Notes: generated by a model not told the origin, from the sequence alone. Numbered from the stretch's first letter, positions 22,322 through 34,051 are shown. The stretch: DNA of 64,000 nucleotides from Cordia subcordata (GCA_028554755.1 JAPTOF010000003.1:23806501-23870500); one strand, 5' to 3'. A program made the numbers and translations.

Positions 22322-24379
22322 TTAACCTTCTTCAAATTTGTCCAACTCATCCAAATCTTCTTCAATCTTGATTGGGTCTGATGATGATCGAAGCCAATCC
22401 TGAGCACATATGAGAGCTTGGACTATCTTAGGAGTTAAAGAACTCCTAAAAGGACTAAGAACACGTCCACCTATACTAAAGGCCGATTCTGAAGCTACCG
22501 TAGAAACTAGTATCGCCAACGCATCACAAGCTATTAGTGAGAGAACAGGATATCTACTTGAGTTCATGCGCCACCATTTCAAAATATCAAATCCCTTTTT
22601 GTCCTCTTCAGGAAATTCTGTCAAATACTTATCCAATTCAGATTTAGCACCAGGACCTCTAGAACTACTCTTGTGCTTTTTATATCTCGCAACCATATCC
22701 TCAATCAAAATGTCATTTGGTTGAGCATCATCTACAAATCTTTGTGAGCTCTCACAATCACCATCACCAATGCCAACATTTTTTTATTTATATTCCTTAA
22801 ATAGAGCAACCAACACATCCTTCACCTTACTTTCCAAACCATTCCCGCTGGCCTCATACATTTCATTAATGGCATAATTCACATAATCAAACTTGTATCG
22901 AGAATCAAGAATAACAACAATAAAAATGGTCATATTCATTTTCTCTATGTCTCCCCAATACTTGTCAAATTTTGTTTTCATTTTGGTAGCCATCACACTC
23001 AAATCAATGTCCTTATTCAATTGCAACTTTTTTATAATCAAATAAAGGTTACTAATGTCATGAAAAAGATATTACTTGTCACATAACGAGTTCCCGACAC
23101 CTTTAATGTTAGATCAAAGAAATGTCCCAAGAAAGCAACAATTCTCCTAACATTATCCCAATCTTCCTGTTCAAGGACTCCTGCCCATTTAGCTTCAATA
23201 CTTGAAAGCTCTACTCTATAAAAAGGATCGTGCTCATCAAATCTCTCAAAAGCTGGTGCATAGTGTAAAACAACCTTCAACATAGTAAAAGTTGAATTCC
23301 ATCTAATGCTCACATCTAAGCACAATCCTTTCTTAGTATTCAATTTTTCTTTTTCAGCACAATCTTTAAACTTTTTCAATCGAGAAGGTGAACATCAAAT
23401 AAATCTTACTGCTGCTCTAACACGGCTAACTGAATTTTTAATATCTTTCAACCCATCTTGAACAATAAGGTTAAGAATATGGGCAACACATCTAACATGC
23501 ATAAATTTTCCATTAGCAACACATGTACCCTAATTAATCATCTTCCTTTTTAAATATGCAATAGCCACATCATTAGAGCTAGCATTATCAACAGTAACAG
23601 TGAAGACTTTATCCAATCCCCATTTAAGTAAACATTTCTCAATTGATTTTCCCACAAACTCACCTTTATGAGAAAAAAATGGGACAAAAGTTTATAATTT
23701 TCTTTTGCAAATTTCATTCATCATTAATGAAATGAGCAGTAAGACACATGTAATTAATTTGTTGATCAGAAGTCCATGTATCAGTCGTTAGACACATTCC
23801 CCCACTATTGTTCTTCAACAATCTCTTCAACCTAGCCCTTTCATCTTCATAAAATTGTTAACAATCTCTTTTAACAGTAAATCTTGATGGAATGTGAAAC
23901 TTAGATTGAAGATTACATATAAACCTCCTAAAACCTCGACCCTCAACAATGCTAAAAGGAAGTTCATCTTCAATCACCATAGTAGCTAAATCCTGTCGAC
24001 TTCGTTGTTGATCAAATTTCCAATTTGTTAAAGTTGCCCCTTTCCCCTCCTCTTTTGGCACAAGATTTAATTCTTGTTGACGCTCATCTAACTCTAGATT
24101 AGGAGCATACTTTTTGCAAGTTAGCAAGTGTTTTTTCAGGGGAGTAGTGCCATTCTTTACAGGGTCACTAGCTAACACATTACCACAATAATGACATTTA
24201 GCTTTTTTCTCGCCTGCCTCATTATTGAATTTGGTAAAATGCTCCTATACATTTGATCTTGCCTTCATTGCTTTTCTCTTGGATTGTTGTTGAGCTACTT
24301 CACTTGAATTCCCAACATCAACACTTTCATCAATTGATTGAGAACTCCCACTTATTCATATATCTCGATCATCTGCCAT
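22322..24379 (-). pseudogene. hAT transposase relic (BED finger and hATC)
   Basis: One frame can be followed from ATG 24379 to the stop at 22322, about 685 codons, interrupted by about eight in-frame stops but few or no frameshifts. The N-terminus has a BED zinc finger (CHYCGNVLASD, then LKKHLLTC). The middle has GGMCLTTDTWTS and CVAHILNLIVQDGL, landmarks of the RNase H-like catalytic core with its inserted helical domain. The C-terminus has the hATC dimerisation region (FDILKWWRMNSSRYPVLSLI, then STVASESAFSIGGRVL). This is the Ac/Tam3-like plant zinc-finger BED (RICESLEEPER-like) lineage. It explains the 8-bp target duplication of the enclosing element. Decay is by substitution, so inactivation followed insertion. 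Confidence 0.88.
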
Positions 24380-25620
24380 CTGTTCACAAACAAAAACTTA
24401 GACTTAGCAATATTGTATAACCAAAATAGTAATCTAAATGATAATAACTTATACAGTTTGAGATAATATTAAACTTACATTACAAGATGAAGCACTTGAT
24501 TCCATTTTGAAGGCTATAAAACCCAAAAAAGAATTAGTAATGTCTAGAATTTAAGAGAGGAAGAATATAAAAAGAGACAAATTTTGAAGCAAAGACAGAG
24601 AACAAATGAAACTAATGTAAATAATTTGTTACAACAATCATTTTTTTCAAATGTTTTACTAGGACTACATTTACTGCTGCCTCTCTTCTTCTGCTGGAAG
24701 GCCTTGTCATCAACGATGACTCTATACCAAATGGCAAACATTACTAATCAAAAGGCCTCATGCTTCGAGGCAGCTTTAGTGGTCTTCTATACCAAATGGC
24801 AAACATTGATTCAAATTGCTTCTAACCCAAAACATGCAATTTCGAGAAACTCTCAAGAATGCAGAAAGTACAGAAAATGAAATATATTAACTTTGAAACT
24901 AAATGGTAACCTAGCAGTAGATTAAATCAAGAAAGATGAGAATTTTTTTGACTTTTAAGCAATATGGTAGGTGAAAAAGAGATTAAAAAGCTAAACAGGT
25001 AATTTGAAGCAAAGAGAAAAAAAAAATTACAGTAGTAGCAGGAGATGAGCTATAACAAAAAAATGAAAAGCTACATAGATTAATTTAAAGATGAAACTTT
25101 TCTGACTTTTAAGCAATAAAGCATTTATTGATGAAGCAATCAAGGATAGATCAGATAATTAGCTTTCATTTCATTTCAGGTGAATTGACATTTGCGAAAA
25201 TGAACGACCGACAACATATAGTGAGGCGTGAGCGGCTTGAGAGAATCTCTCAGAGAGATGAGAGAGCTTGAGATGTGTGACGTTGTGACATTGGCTGGAG
25301 GTGTCACCGCGTGAGATGTGCGACGATTTTGGTGCAAGGCTGGCCGGAGACGTGGGATGATTTTAGTGCGGGGCTGGCCGGAGAAGTGCGGCGCGTGAGC
25401 TGTAAGGATTGAGGAGTGGACTATGGAGTGTGGACTCGAGAATCTGAGAGGAGAATTTTAGGGCCTAGGGTTTTTTAGATGATTTAGGATTTAGGAATTT
25501 GATGAGATCTGAGAATGAGATGAGTGATATTTGTTTAATTGTTTTAACTTTTAATAAAACTACAAAATTATAAAAGCATATAAATAAAATTAGTTTATTA
25601 CTAAAAACTCAAAACGATGT
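24380..25620. other. 5' region of the hAT element
   Basis: Upstream of the transposase. Includes a short direct repeat (ggctggccggaga, near 25345 and 25373) in a locally GC-richer patch at 25200-25450 and gaga-rich text near 25240. Probably promoter or untranslated leader of the transposase; no other coding region. Confidence 0.4.
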
Positions 25621-25795
25621 CGTTTTAGTCTATTTCAGTTAATAACTGAAATTCTAGAGTAGTAACCGTAACCGAAACTGATAACCGATTTTTCCAATTT
25701 TTGGGAACTGAAACCGAACCGAAAATTTAAATAACCGAACCAAATTGTTATTTCGGTTCGATTATCGGTTACTAACCGAATTGTGCTCACTCCTA
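25621..25795. repeat. right subterminal repeat array and TIR of hAT
   Basis: Repeats of aaccgaa/aaccgat, ending ctaaccgaattgtgctcact and ccta at 25795. Inverted relative to the left array at 18843. Confidence 0.75.
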
Positions 25796-25803
25796 AATAA
25801 CAC
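25796..25803. repeat. right target-site duplication of hAT composite
   Basis: aataacac, identical to 18835-18842. Confidence 0.75.
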
Positions 25804-25822
25804 TAGCAATATTATTAACAAT

Positions 25823-25855
<33 letters not shown>

Positions 25856-26121
25856 AACAACAACAACAAGAAGAAGAAAAAGAAGAAATAATAATAATAC
25901 ATAATAATCATAGTAATAGAAATAATAATTGTTATAATAATAATAATTACACTAACAATAACAATAATAATATGAATAATAATAATATAATAGTAATGAT
26001 AATGATGATGATGATGATGATGATGATGATAACAACAGCAACAACAATGGTGATAATAGTAATAGTAAAAAATAATAATAATAAGACTAATAATAAAAAA
26101 AAAACTAATTGATATAATAAT
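25804..26121. repeat. AT-rich trinucleotide microsatellite (AAC, AAT, ATG)
   Basis: Runs of aac, aat and atg triplets. The opening text is nearly identical to 27970-28010 on the other side of the solo LTR. Long frames here encode homopolymers and are not genes. Confidence 0.9.
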
Positions 26122-27932
26122 TGATGTGTCTGTTTTGTGTGTTTATATTTTGCAATTATATACTTGTTTTGAGGTGTTTTGAGCTTCATTTGATGTATTA
26201 GTTTAACATTTAGGTCATACTCATGCATATTAGGGTCTACACGTTCATAATTGAACTTAGGACTTAAATGCTACACTAATGTACGTTTCTTGCTTGTTTA
26301 AGGTGTGATTTGGGAAGATAATTGGAACTTAACTGAGGGTGATTGAAGTGTGGAACAAAGCCAAGGGTGTTTTGGATGCAAAGGAATGAAGAAAAGTGCT
26401 TTTGGAAATGGTCGGAAGAAAGAAGGAGCGACTGAGGCGAAACTGAGCGCAACGTGAACCAAATTTGGATCTTGCAACCTAAAAAGGACATGGACAAATT
26501 TTGGATACATTTTAGGGTGCAAAATATGGCTTGGGAGATCCCCCATTACGATACAAAGCCATAGAAAAAAATGGTGCACGAATCAGAGCTGAAACGAGCA
26601 AGATATGACCATTTTACTATCAAGATCGGTTAGCCTCTGTATAGGCCAGACGACCAATACAGTCGACCGGCTAGGTCGACCGGCCAGATCAGAACCTGGG
26701 CCAATTTTGGCCAGATGACTTAGGCCCAAAGCCGGTCGACCGGCTGGGCCCCTGGCTGGACGCGTTGAAAGCTTTATTTAAGCCACTTTTCAGCCCTTTT
26801 GAGGGGAGGAACTTTTATTCTTAAATCTTAATAAACCCTAACCTCGACCCACTACACAAAACACCCTAAACCATCATCTAAACCCCACACCAAGCTAGGA
26901 TTGAAGCATTAAACAAAGATTTGAAGGATTTGTACGAATTTGGAAGCAAGAATTTAGGGAAGTTCTTCTTGTTCTTTCTCTATTTCTTGTAAATATGTTG
27001 CTAGATTAGGCTAGATTTAGAGTTGATTGTTATTGTATATTAGATTAGGGCTTTGAATAATGGATTTGTGTAGATCTTTGGCTCTTAATACATGTTTATT
27101 TACATAAATTTATGGCATGATTCAATATGTCTATGTATTGGAAATCAAATATGTCTATGTGTTTGTTAAAATGCCTAAGTGAATATGCATGTGTTATTTG
27201 TGCTTCAAATGCTCTTATCTACTTATATGGGTGATGTGATTGTGCTTAATCTCGTGGCATTGCTTAGTAGAGTAGGCTTTAGCTTTAAATCCAGCTAATA
27301 GGGTACATGCTATGCTTAGTCGAGTTTAGGTGCTAGTCCTTGGCTTTAAATCCAGCCAAGCGGATAAGTTAACCTAGACTAGAGTATTACTCACCCACGT
27401 TAGTGTTGGTTAATTGAGCCTTAATGTCACGTAGTGTTTAGGTGCTAGTCCTTGGCTTTAAATCCAGCCAAGAGGATAAGTTCTAAGCACGGATTGCGTA
27501 GGCTAGGAGGGATTAGCCTTTAGCTTTAAATCCAGCTAACGGGTTGAACCACTAGTATTGGTTAAGAGAGCCCCCGATCAACACAACGGCAATAGAAGTC
27601 CCGAGCCTTAGATAGACATCATCTGTTATCATAGCTCAAGTCTTGTTGCAATGCAATCGCCCTAGGTCCCCTTCTTCTTTATTAGTGTTTCCTTCCTTAG
27701 TTTGGCTCCTTTAAGTTCCTCCATAGATTAGTTTTTATTTTCCTTTTTCAGAGCTTCCTTCCATCTTAAAGTAAGTACACACACGCACGTAGCTAGTTCA
27801 AGGCACTCGAGCACATAGAGACTAAACTAAGGTAGCCTCCCTGTGGATTCGACCCCGCACTTGCACACACTGTACTGCACACGTCCCGTGCGCTTGCGGG
27901 CTATTAAGGCTTGTGCTCAAATAGCGACATCA
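26122..27932. mobile_element. solo LTR, 1.8 kb
   Basis: Starts tgatgtgtctg and ends tagcgacatca, the TG...CA rule with TGATGT/ACATCA inverted tips. It is flanked by ataat on both sides (26117-26121, 27933-27937); the duplication is weak evidence because the site is a microsatellite. The interior has GC-rich cggtcgaccggc repeats near 26660-26745, a candidate TATA/leader zone near 26775 and four hairpins. The tgtggattcgacccc segment near the right end is familiar from plant Ty3/Tat-Athila-type elements. No internal coding region or second LTR remains. Family assignment is tentative. Confidence 0.65.
27279..27539. repeat. four hairpins with covarying stems inside the solo LTR
   Basis: Hairpins at 27279-27298, 27339-27360, 27451-27472 and 27520-27539. 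Each has loop ttaaatcc. Outer copies have stem TTAGCT/AGCTAA, inner copies TTGGCT/AGCCAA, so base changes on one side are matched on the other. Spacers between them differ. Confidence 0.8.
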
Positions 27933-28032
27933 ATAATAATAATAATAATAACAATAATAATCATAAAAATAACACTAACAATATTATTAACAATAACAAC
28001 AACAACAACAAAAGCAACAGCAACAACAATAA

Positions 28033-28070
<38 letters not shown>

Positions 28071-28222
28071 ATAATAATAATAATAATAATAATAATATCA
28101 ACACAATTACAACATCAACAACTATATCAATATTTAAAACTAAACTACACGATTACAACATCAATAATTATACCAACTTTCATATATAACATATATATGC
28201 ACAACATATATATACATACACA

Positions 28223-28259
<37 letters not shown>

Positions 28260-28340
28260 AATACGATATATACATACACAAAATTTACATATACAACATA
28301 TACATACATATAAAACATACATATGCATGTAAAAATCAAT
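27933..28340. repeat. microsatellite tract (AAT, AAC, AGT, TA)
   Basis: aat, aac and tag triplet runs to about 28095, then tatata and tacata tracts to 28330. The unoccupied counterpart of the hAT target site is at about 27965-27990. Confidence 0.9.
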
Positions 28341-28512
28341 AATTTAAATCGGTAAAAACTTTTAAAAACTTAGAACAAGAGGCAAATTCCTAGGCTTGAA
28401 GCTTATTTTGAGATAGAATGAGTGTTTAGAGCTTTAATTTTCGCAGGGGAAGTTGAGAAGGGAGAAAAACTAAAACAATAGGGTGAAGATGAAGAAGATT
28501 TGGGGGGGTTAA

Positions 28513-28963
28513 GAGGGTGTTTGGATTGGTTTATAAAAAGAAATTAATTAAAGCACTTCTGGCTTTACGTAGCTTTTTCTTTTTATTGTCAACTTTAAGT
28601 AGTTACGTGTTTGAATAAAAGTTATAGTTATAAAAATAAGTATTTACATGTTTGATTAAAGTGGGTTGAAAAGTAAGTCATTAAAATAGAATTTAAAAAG
28701 GTCAGTATAAGATAAAAGAGTACAGATATTTTAGTAATAAAAATAAAAAGGTAAAGATAAAATAGTAAATGATTTGGTCAAACTTGCTATTTTTCAAAGC
28801 GCTTAAAGCCATAAAAAGCAAAAACTAGGGTTGAGGAGTTCTTTTTTCTACTTAAAGCCACTTAAAAAAATCACATTTTTAATTAAAACAAACACTTTTA
28901 TTAGCTTAAATTAGACTTTAAGTAGGTTTGACCAGAAAAAAAAAAGCCAAACGAAACACCCTC
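28513..28963. mobile_element. PIF/Harbinger-like MITE with TAA duplication
   Basis: Ends gagggtgtttggattgg and gccaaacgaaacaccctc, inverted. Flanked by taa at 28510-28512 and 28964-28966. Close relative at 52286-52756. No coding capacity; presumably moved by a PIF/Harbinger transposase elsewhere. Confidence 0.85.
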
Positions 28964-28971
28964 TAAATATG

Positions 28972-29313
28972 ATTAACGTTCAGCTTTTGAAAAGCTGAAT
29001 TAGGCTATTCAATCGGCGAAACATTAAAAACGAGACTATTTAACCGCGGTATTAAATAATGTGCCGTTGGAGCATAAATTTCGGCTTTTGAATAACTGAA
29101 GGGGCCAAATTTCGGCTTTTGAATAGCCGAACTCGGCTATTCAAAAGCCAAAATTTATGCTCCAATGGCACAGCATTAAATGCGCAATTTTCCGTATATT
29201 CAAATGTCCATTTCGGTTATTCAATCCCCGAAACACTCCATTTGAAATTCCTTCTCAAATAAGGCTATTTTTGCAACTAATTTAATAAACTGAGTTATTT
29301 ATAAAAAAAATCC
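28972..29313. mobile_element. MULE-like right terminus with nested palindromes
   Basis: About 29056-29192 is a long inverted repeat (gtgccgttggagcataaatt versus its complement near 29150-29185) with inner cggctattcaaaagccaaa-type palindromes. The outer 60 bp (tctcaaataaggctatttttg to aaaaaaatcc) is the inverted counterpart of the MULE start at 60754. WAKL spacer sequence resumes at 29314 (tatttattttgtatg, as at 41498). The matching left end was not found. The PMD pseudogene at 18010-18755 may be its cargo. Confidence 0.5.
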
Positions 29314-29887
29314 TATTTATTTTGTATGTGTCGGAAACCTGATTTTGGGTGGTGGTCCTGATGGATATTGACAGCACTCATGCTGATGTCATATCATTTA
29401 AAATGTTAACTATCAAAAATCTCGTAATTTAGTAATATGTCTCTCACTTTTAGTTTAAGTAATTCTGGAATCTATACCTGCTAGTAATTATATATTATAA
29501 TTAGCCTTTAACTTCCTTTAAATCAAAAAAGATTAATTAGAATAAATTTCTTCCTCTTCTCAAAATCACTACAACGTTAAGCTGTAGTGAAATGAAATAA
29601 ATGAGTGAATAAATAAACTGGAAGCCGGCTATGGGCACATAAATTGTTAGAATTTTTCTTTTTTTTTATTTTGTCAATATTGTAGCTAGGAGAGGCCAGT
29701 ATAGAGAGAAAGATTCTAATAATCCCTTGTTTGTTGTATCCCTTTAGGAGCACGGAAGAACTTATTGTGAATCCATATCAAAGCATCGTGGCGGCTTCTC
29801 ACTTTGGAAACTGTGGGTTTGCTTTCCTTCGTCAACCGCCGTAGTCATTCTGTCTTCTCCGCAACCGTCTTCGTCGATATGCCTGAG
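29314..29887. repeat. WAKL intergenic unit, copy 4 (left part)
   Basis: Matches 41498-42030, including the gattttgggtggtggtcctg segment and the conserved block at 29783. In this copy the W-box-like core is altered (cgtcaa at 29830). Interrupted by a hAT element at 29888. Confidence 0.65.
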
Positions 29888-30572
29888 TAGGAGTGGAAAT
29901 TCGGATCGAGTACCCGATTCCGAATCCGAATTTAAACTCGATCGGGTGAAAAAAAATGCAAAATTTTCGGATTCAGATAATATCCGAATCCAATATCTGA
30001 AAAAATATCGGATATCAGGTAGTAGATCGGGTAGTTTTTTCCTACCCGAACACAATCCAAAAAATCCGAAAAAAAATACACACATCATTCCATAGTAAAT
30101 TATTCATCATAATATTCTAATATAACACATATATAAGCACACATTTGATATAATGCATTAATATTAAAATGTACAATTAAAAAAAGAGAAAAAAAGTATT
30201 CTACAAAAGTAATGAGAAGTTAAATAACATAATTAAACTATTTGTAAATAAATTAGACAACTGAATTGAGTAATATAATTAGATTTAACAAAATGTAACA
30301 TTAATTTAGCATAAATATTTGTTATGTTTAAGTTAGATAAATGTGGAAATATATTTGTATAGTTAATATTTATTAATTTTTCCTTTTTGTTTGGTTCGTA
30401 GTTATGATGGAAATATTTTTATATTTTAAAAAGAGTTGATTTGTCTACGGTCATTTTGAACAATCTCTTTTCTTTTATTGGAGCGGATGCTTAGTTTTGA
30501 GCATCGAGCTATTTCTGTACATAGATGTACTTAGTTTGACTATCAATGAATGTATTTGCTAACTTACCGCAA

Positions 30573-30629
<57 letters not shown>

Positions 30630-30819
30630 AACAATTTTGTATTTTTTAGCTTCATAGAAATGTCGGATATCCGAACATCCGAATCCGAAAAACCCAGCAT
30701 CCGAAAAATCCGATATCCGGCCGGATAGTTACTATTTAACTACCCGGTCGGGTGTTTTTTTCCTACCAGAAACCCGAAAAAACCGATTATCCGAAAATTC
30801 AATCCGATTTCTACCCCTA
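29888..30819. mobile_element. non-autonomous hAT element, 932 bp
   Basis: Ends taggagtggaaattcgga and tccgatttctacccct are inverted. The 8-bp duplications tgcctgag (29880-29887) and tgcttgag (30820-30827) flank it, and the other spacer copies (for example 1519-1530) show the empty site. Both ends are rich in atccgaa/tcggat repeats. A LINE-like 3' tail near 30540 and (TA)n at 30577-30626 lie inside. The longer open frames are not genes. Confidence 0.85.
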
Positions 30820-32461
30820 TGCTTGAGAGTGACGTAAATTCAAGTATTCCACACGACAAGGGTAGGAATAGTCAATGCTTTAGTTTGGAATACAGAGAAA
30901 ATTTAAAAAAAAGGGTAATTAGTATTATAACATACCAGTACTTACTATTATTTTTATTATTTAAATATATTACTTTTTACATGCATATTTAGGGTCTGTT
31001 TGGATTGGTTTTTTTTTTAAAAGAAACACTTTTATTCATGAAAAAGTTAAATTAAATTTACAATATTTATTTGATTTTACTTCCAAAAAAATTGAAAATT
31101 TGAAAAAAAACTCAAATACAATTTTTTTTAGAAATTAAAAGTTTTATTTTCTCAAAAAAAATTATTTTTCAAAAGCTGTTATAAAATGCTTTTAAAAAAA
31201 GTCAATCCAAATGATCCCTTAATTAATTGTTATATTAAAAGAAGAAAGCGAACTTAAAAAAATCAGTTTGTATTATGCTAGTTATGCATGCATGTACTCT
31301 TGTACGTACATAAAGAAGTGAGAGGAGGATTTTTCGTTGTAGATTTCACCTGTACAAAAATTATGACTGCCATTATTGTTATATAGATATATTTCTAGCT
31401 AAGACCTCATGCAAACAACATATATACATGTTATGGAGTCTACATTCAATAGCATTAATTTGTTATCCAGTGACACATGCAGCACCTCTCAAGCTTAGGC
31501 CTTAACGCAACGAGACAAATAGGGAGTGAATAAACAAACTACAGGGCAAATAATTAGTACTGCATTCTCTTGATATTAATGTTCATATGGTTGAACTGTT
31601 TTTTTTTTTTTTCCTCCCTTCTTTTATTCTACGAAATGGTGTGTTAAACTCCTATGAAATTTAAAAAATGAGACCCCACTAATGAGGCACCACTTCTTGT
31701 GTTTGCTTATAATAGCAAGTTTCTTATCGCGTTCCCATAAATCATAGAAAAAATTGATTTATTATAATATCCAGTTTAGTAACAGTGTGCCTGAGAAAGA
31801 ATTCTAGTAGAATACGGAAACGATTAGTCAATACTTTCCAACTTCTTTGGTGGTGCATGTGAAGGAGAGATTTCAGAAAGTAGAGGCGATTACTCAATAC
31901 TTTGGAATTATGGATGAAAACGAAAGGAAGAAAATCATGTCATTTTTGCTTGGCTAGAAAACGAAAGAAGAGGAAAGTGTCACTTCTACAAACTAATTAA
32001 GTTAAACATTTGCCAATATTAGGTAGGGCATTAAACCGATCTGGGCTAAAAGTATTCCCTATCTTAAAAGTATATAGCTAGGTAACTAGCAATGTGGCAA
32101 TCTTTACCGTACTTTATTGTTAAAAAGTTGTGAATAATGAAAGTTTTAAACATGAAATATAAAAATTATGAATATATAATATAAGAATTTTGAATATTAT
32201 CTAAAATTTTTAAACATGCAATATAAGAGTGATAAAAAATAAAACTTATGAATTTATTGTTAAAAAGCTGTGAATAATAAAAGTTTTGAATATAAAAATA
32301 AAAATTCTGAATATATAATATAAGAATTTTGGATAAATCATATAAAAATTTTGAACACATGTACTACTTGCACTGTGCACATATTGTTGATGTATAATAT
32401 AATATACAGTGCTCATATGGAGCACCATACATGTGGTGTACGGTATATGGCCTGAATGTTC
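30820..32461. repeat. WAKL intergenic unit, copy 4 (right part)
   Basis: Continuation of the interrupted unit, collinear with about 1530-2430 apart from the MITE at 30992. From 32100 to 32360 come AT-rich imperfect repeats of ttgaatataaaaataaaaat type. No gene. Confidence 0.6.
30992..31218. mobile_element. PIF/Harbinger-like MITE, 227 bp
   Basis: Inverted ends gggtctgtttggattgg and caatccaaatgatccc, with tta at 30989-30991 and 31219-31221. Same family and same length as 35990-36216. Absent from the A unit (near 1600). Confidence 0.8.
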
Positions 32462-32474
32462 ACTATTATTTTTA

Positions 32475-32838
32475 TTATTTGAATATATTACTTTCCACGT
32501 GTATATTTAATTAGTTAGTATATTAAATCAAAAGTGAATTAAAAACAATAGTTTGTATGCCAGTTATACGTGCCTCTTGGGGTCGTAGTCGATACTTTGA
32601 TGGCATTGTCCTAATTAAAATGGACAAAAATGAAAGAAAGAAACAATAGTTAGTATATTATTTTTTATTATTTGAATATATTACTTTCCACGTGTATATT
32701 TAATTAGTTAGTATATTAAATCAAAAGTGAATTAAAAACAATAGTTTGTATGCCAGTTATACGTGCCTCTTGGGGTTGTAGTCGATACTTTGATGGCATT
32801 GTCCTAATTAAAATGGACAAAAATGAAAGAAAGAAACC
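32475..32838. repeat. 193-bp tandem duplication
   Basis: Text from tttgaatatattactttcc to aaaatgaaagaaagaaac occurs twice, offset 193 bp, with almost no differences. Recent event specific to the C unit. Confidence 0.85.
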
Positions 32839-32992
32839 CCAACAAGGAAGCGAACAATCAGTTCTTTTCAATCACTTTGACGGTGCACATGAATGGGAAA
32901 TTTCACAATATTGAAACCCCAACAAGGAAGCGAACAATCAGTTCTTTTCAATCACTTTGACGGTGCACATGAATGGGAAATTTCACAATATT
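32833..32992. repeat. 80-bp tandem duplication
   Basis: gaaaccccaacaaggaagcg through tttcacaatatt occurs twice back to back, offset 80 bp, apparently identical. Confidence 0.9.
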
Positions 32993-33330
32993 GTGGAGAA
33001 GAATAGTCCACTAGTAGATTTGAATAATCTAAGAAAATGAAAGAAAAGAAAAAGACAAGACAGTAAATCATAAAAAATAGAGGAAAATTATAAGTCACTT
33101 CTTTTGATTTTTATAAAAAGAAGAAGAAGTCGAAGGATTAATGTATAATTTGGAATAGGAAAGGAAAAACAAGAAAAGATAATTATGTCCCTTTGATACC
33201 AAAAACATTGTCATCGCCCCATATTTATCTATATTTATTATAAAAGAGAATCCATGGTTTTTATATCAACGTCGCGTGTCTCTTTTGTGAGATGTTTGTT
33301 CCTTGTTTACTAATATTCATGCCTTTCCTG

Positions 33331-33374
<44 letters not shown>

Positions 33375-34037
33375 GTTTAAATGTTTAGTTCAATTATCAC
33401 AAATTTCTCATTAAAAATATGATTAATATTGAAAATTTTATTTAAATTAATATTTTACTAGTGTTACTACATATTATCTTTTTGCATTTGCTTTTGGGTC
33501 ATATTTCATGAATTTAATTTTAATTCTCTTTCATATTAATCAAATTATGTAGTTTGTATTTAGAAAATACAAAGTGGATCTTGTGAAAGTTGTCTAGCAA
33601 CCATCCCAAGTTAGCATACAACTCATACTTTTTGGCACTACTATATATATGAAGTTCTTTTTTGGTCTTGAAACTGATAAGGCAGAATCAGAATATTAAA
33701 GCACAGATTAAACAAGCTTGGTGGTCAAGTCAGCTCAGGAGCATAGTCAATCAAAGCTGCCAGCTCTCAAAGAATTGAAGACTTGAGCTAACAAATGTTA
33801 CGTGCATAATTTGATTAGTAGGGATAGTTAGAGAAATTAGTGAGTTGGTTAGACCAACTAAAAGCTAGTTATAATTAGAGTTAGTTATAGTTAGGAAGTT
33901 AGTGCTGAGCTGTACACTAACTAAAAGTTAGTTAGAAAGTACCTGCTATAAATAGTAGGCCAATGTATTCAATGCAATTGAATTCATTCAATACAATCAA
34001 TTGGATTCATTCAATACAATGAAATACAAGTTTTGAA
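32993..34037. other. duplicated spacer, no gene
   Basis: Collinear with about 4030-5036 of the A unit. (TA)n at 33336-33366. Confidence 0.6.
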
Positions 34038-34051
34038 GTTCCAAATTCTCT

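Larger units (their letters stand above)
18843..25795. mobile_element. 6.95-kb hAT transposon carrying two captured host-gene fragments
   Basis: Bounded by aataacac direct repeats. The right end reads inward as taggagtgagcacaattcgg and the left as taatactgaccattcgg, the same terminal inverted repeat with substitutions and a 3-bp gap. Both ends carry 150-170 bp of ttcggtt/aaccgaa subterminal repeats, typical transposase-binding arrays. In order on the minus strand it carries a relic hAT transposase (24379-22322), coatomer beta' exons (21545-21105) and O-fucosyltransferase exons (20778-19250). An unoccupied paralogue of the target sequence (aataacactaacaatattatt) lies near 27965, supporting one insertion event. 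The transposase has nonsense codons, so the element is no longer autonomous. Confidence 0.78.

Noticed and set aside
25947..26579. Overlapping 93-codon minus-strand frames in 25947-26579
   Set aside because: One is a microsatellite translation and the other lies within the solo LTR without family features.
25804..28115. Regular short repeats as a possible CRISPR array
   Set aside because: They are simple trinucleotide microsatellites with no spacers, in a plant nuclear context.
27843..28313. Long frames of poly-Ile/Val/Ser/Asn
   Set aside because: They are translations of AAT, AAC and AGT microsatellites and TA runs.
30509..30728. Alternating Ile/Tyr frames
   Set aside because: Translation of (TA)n inside the hAT element.
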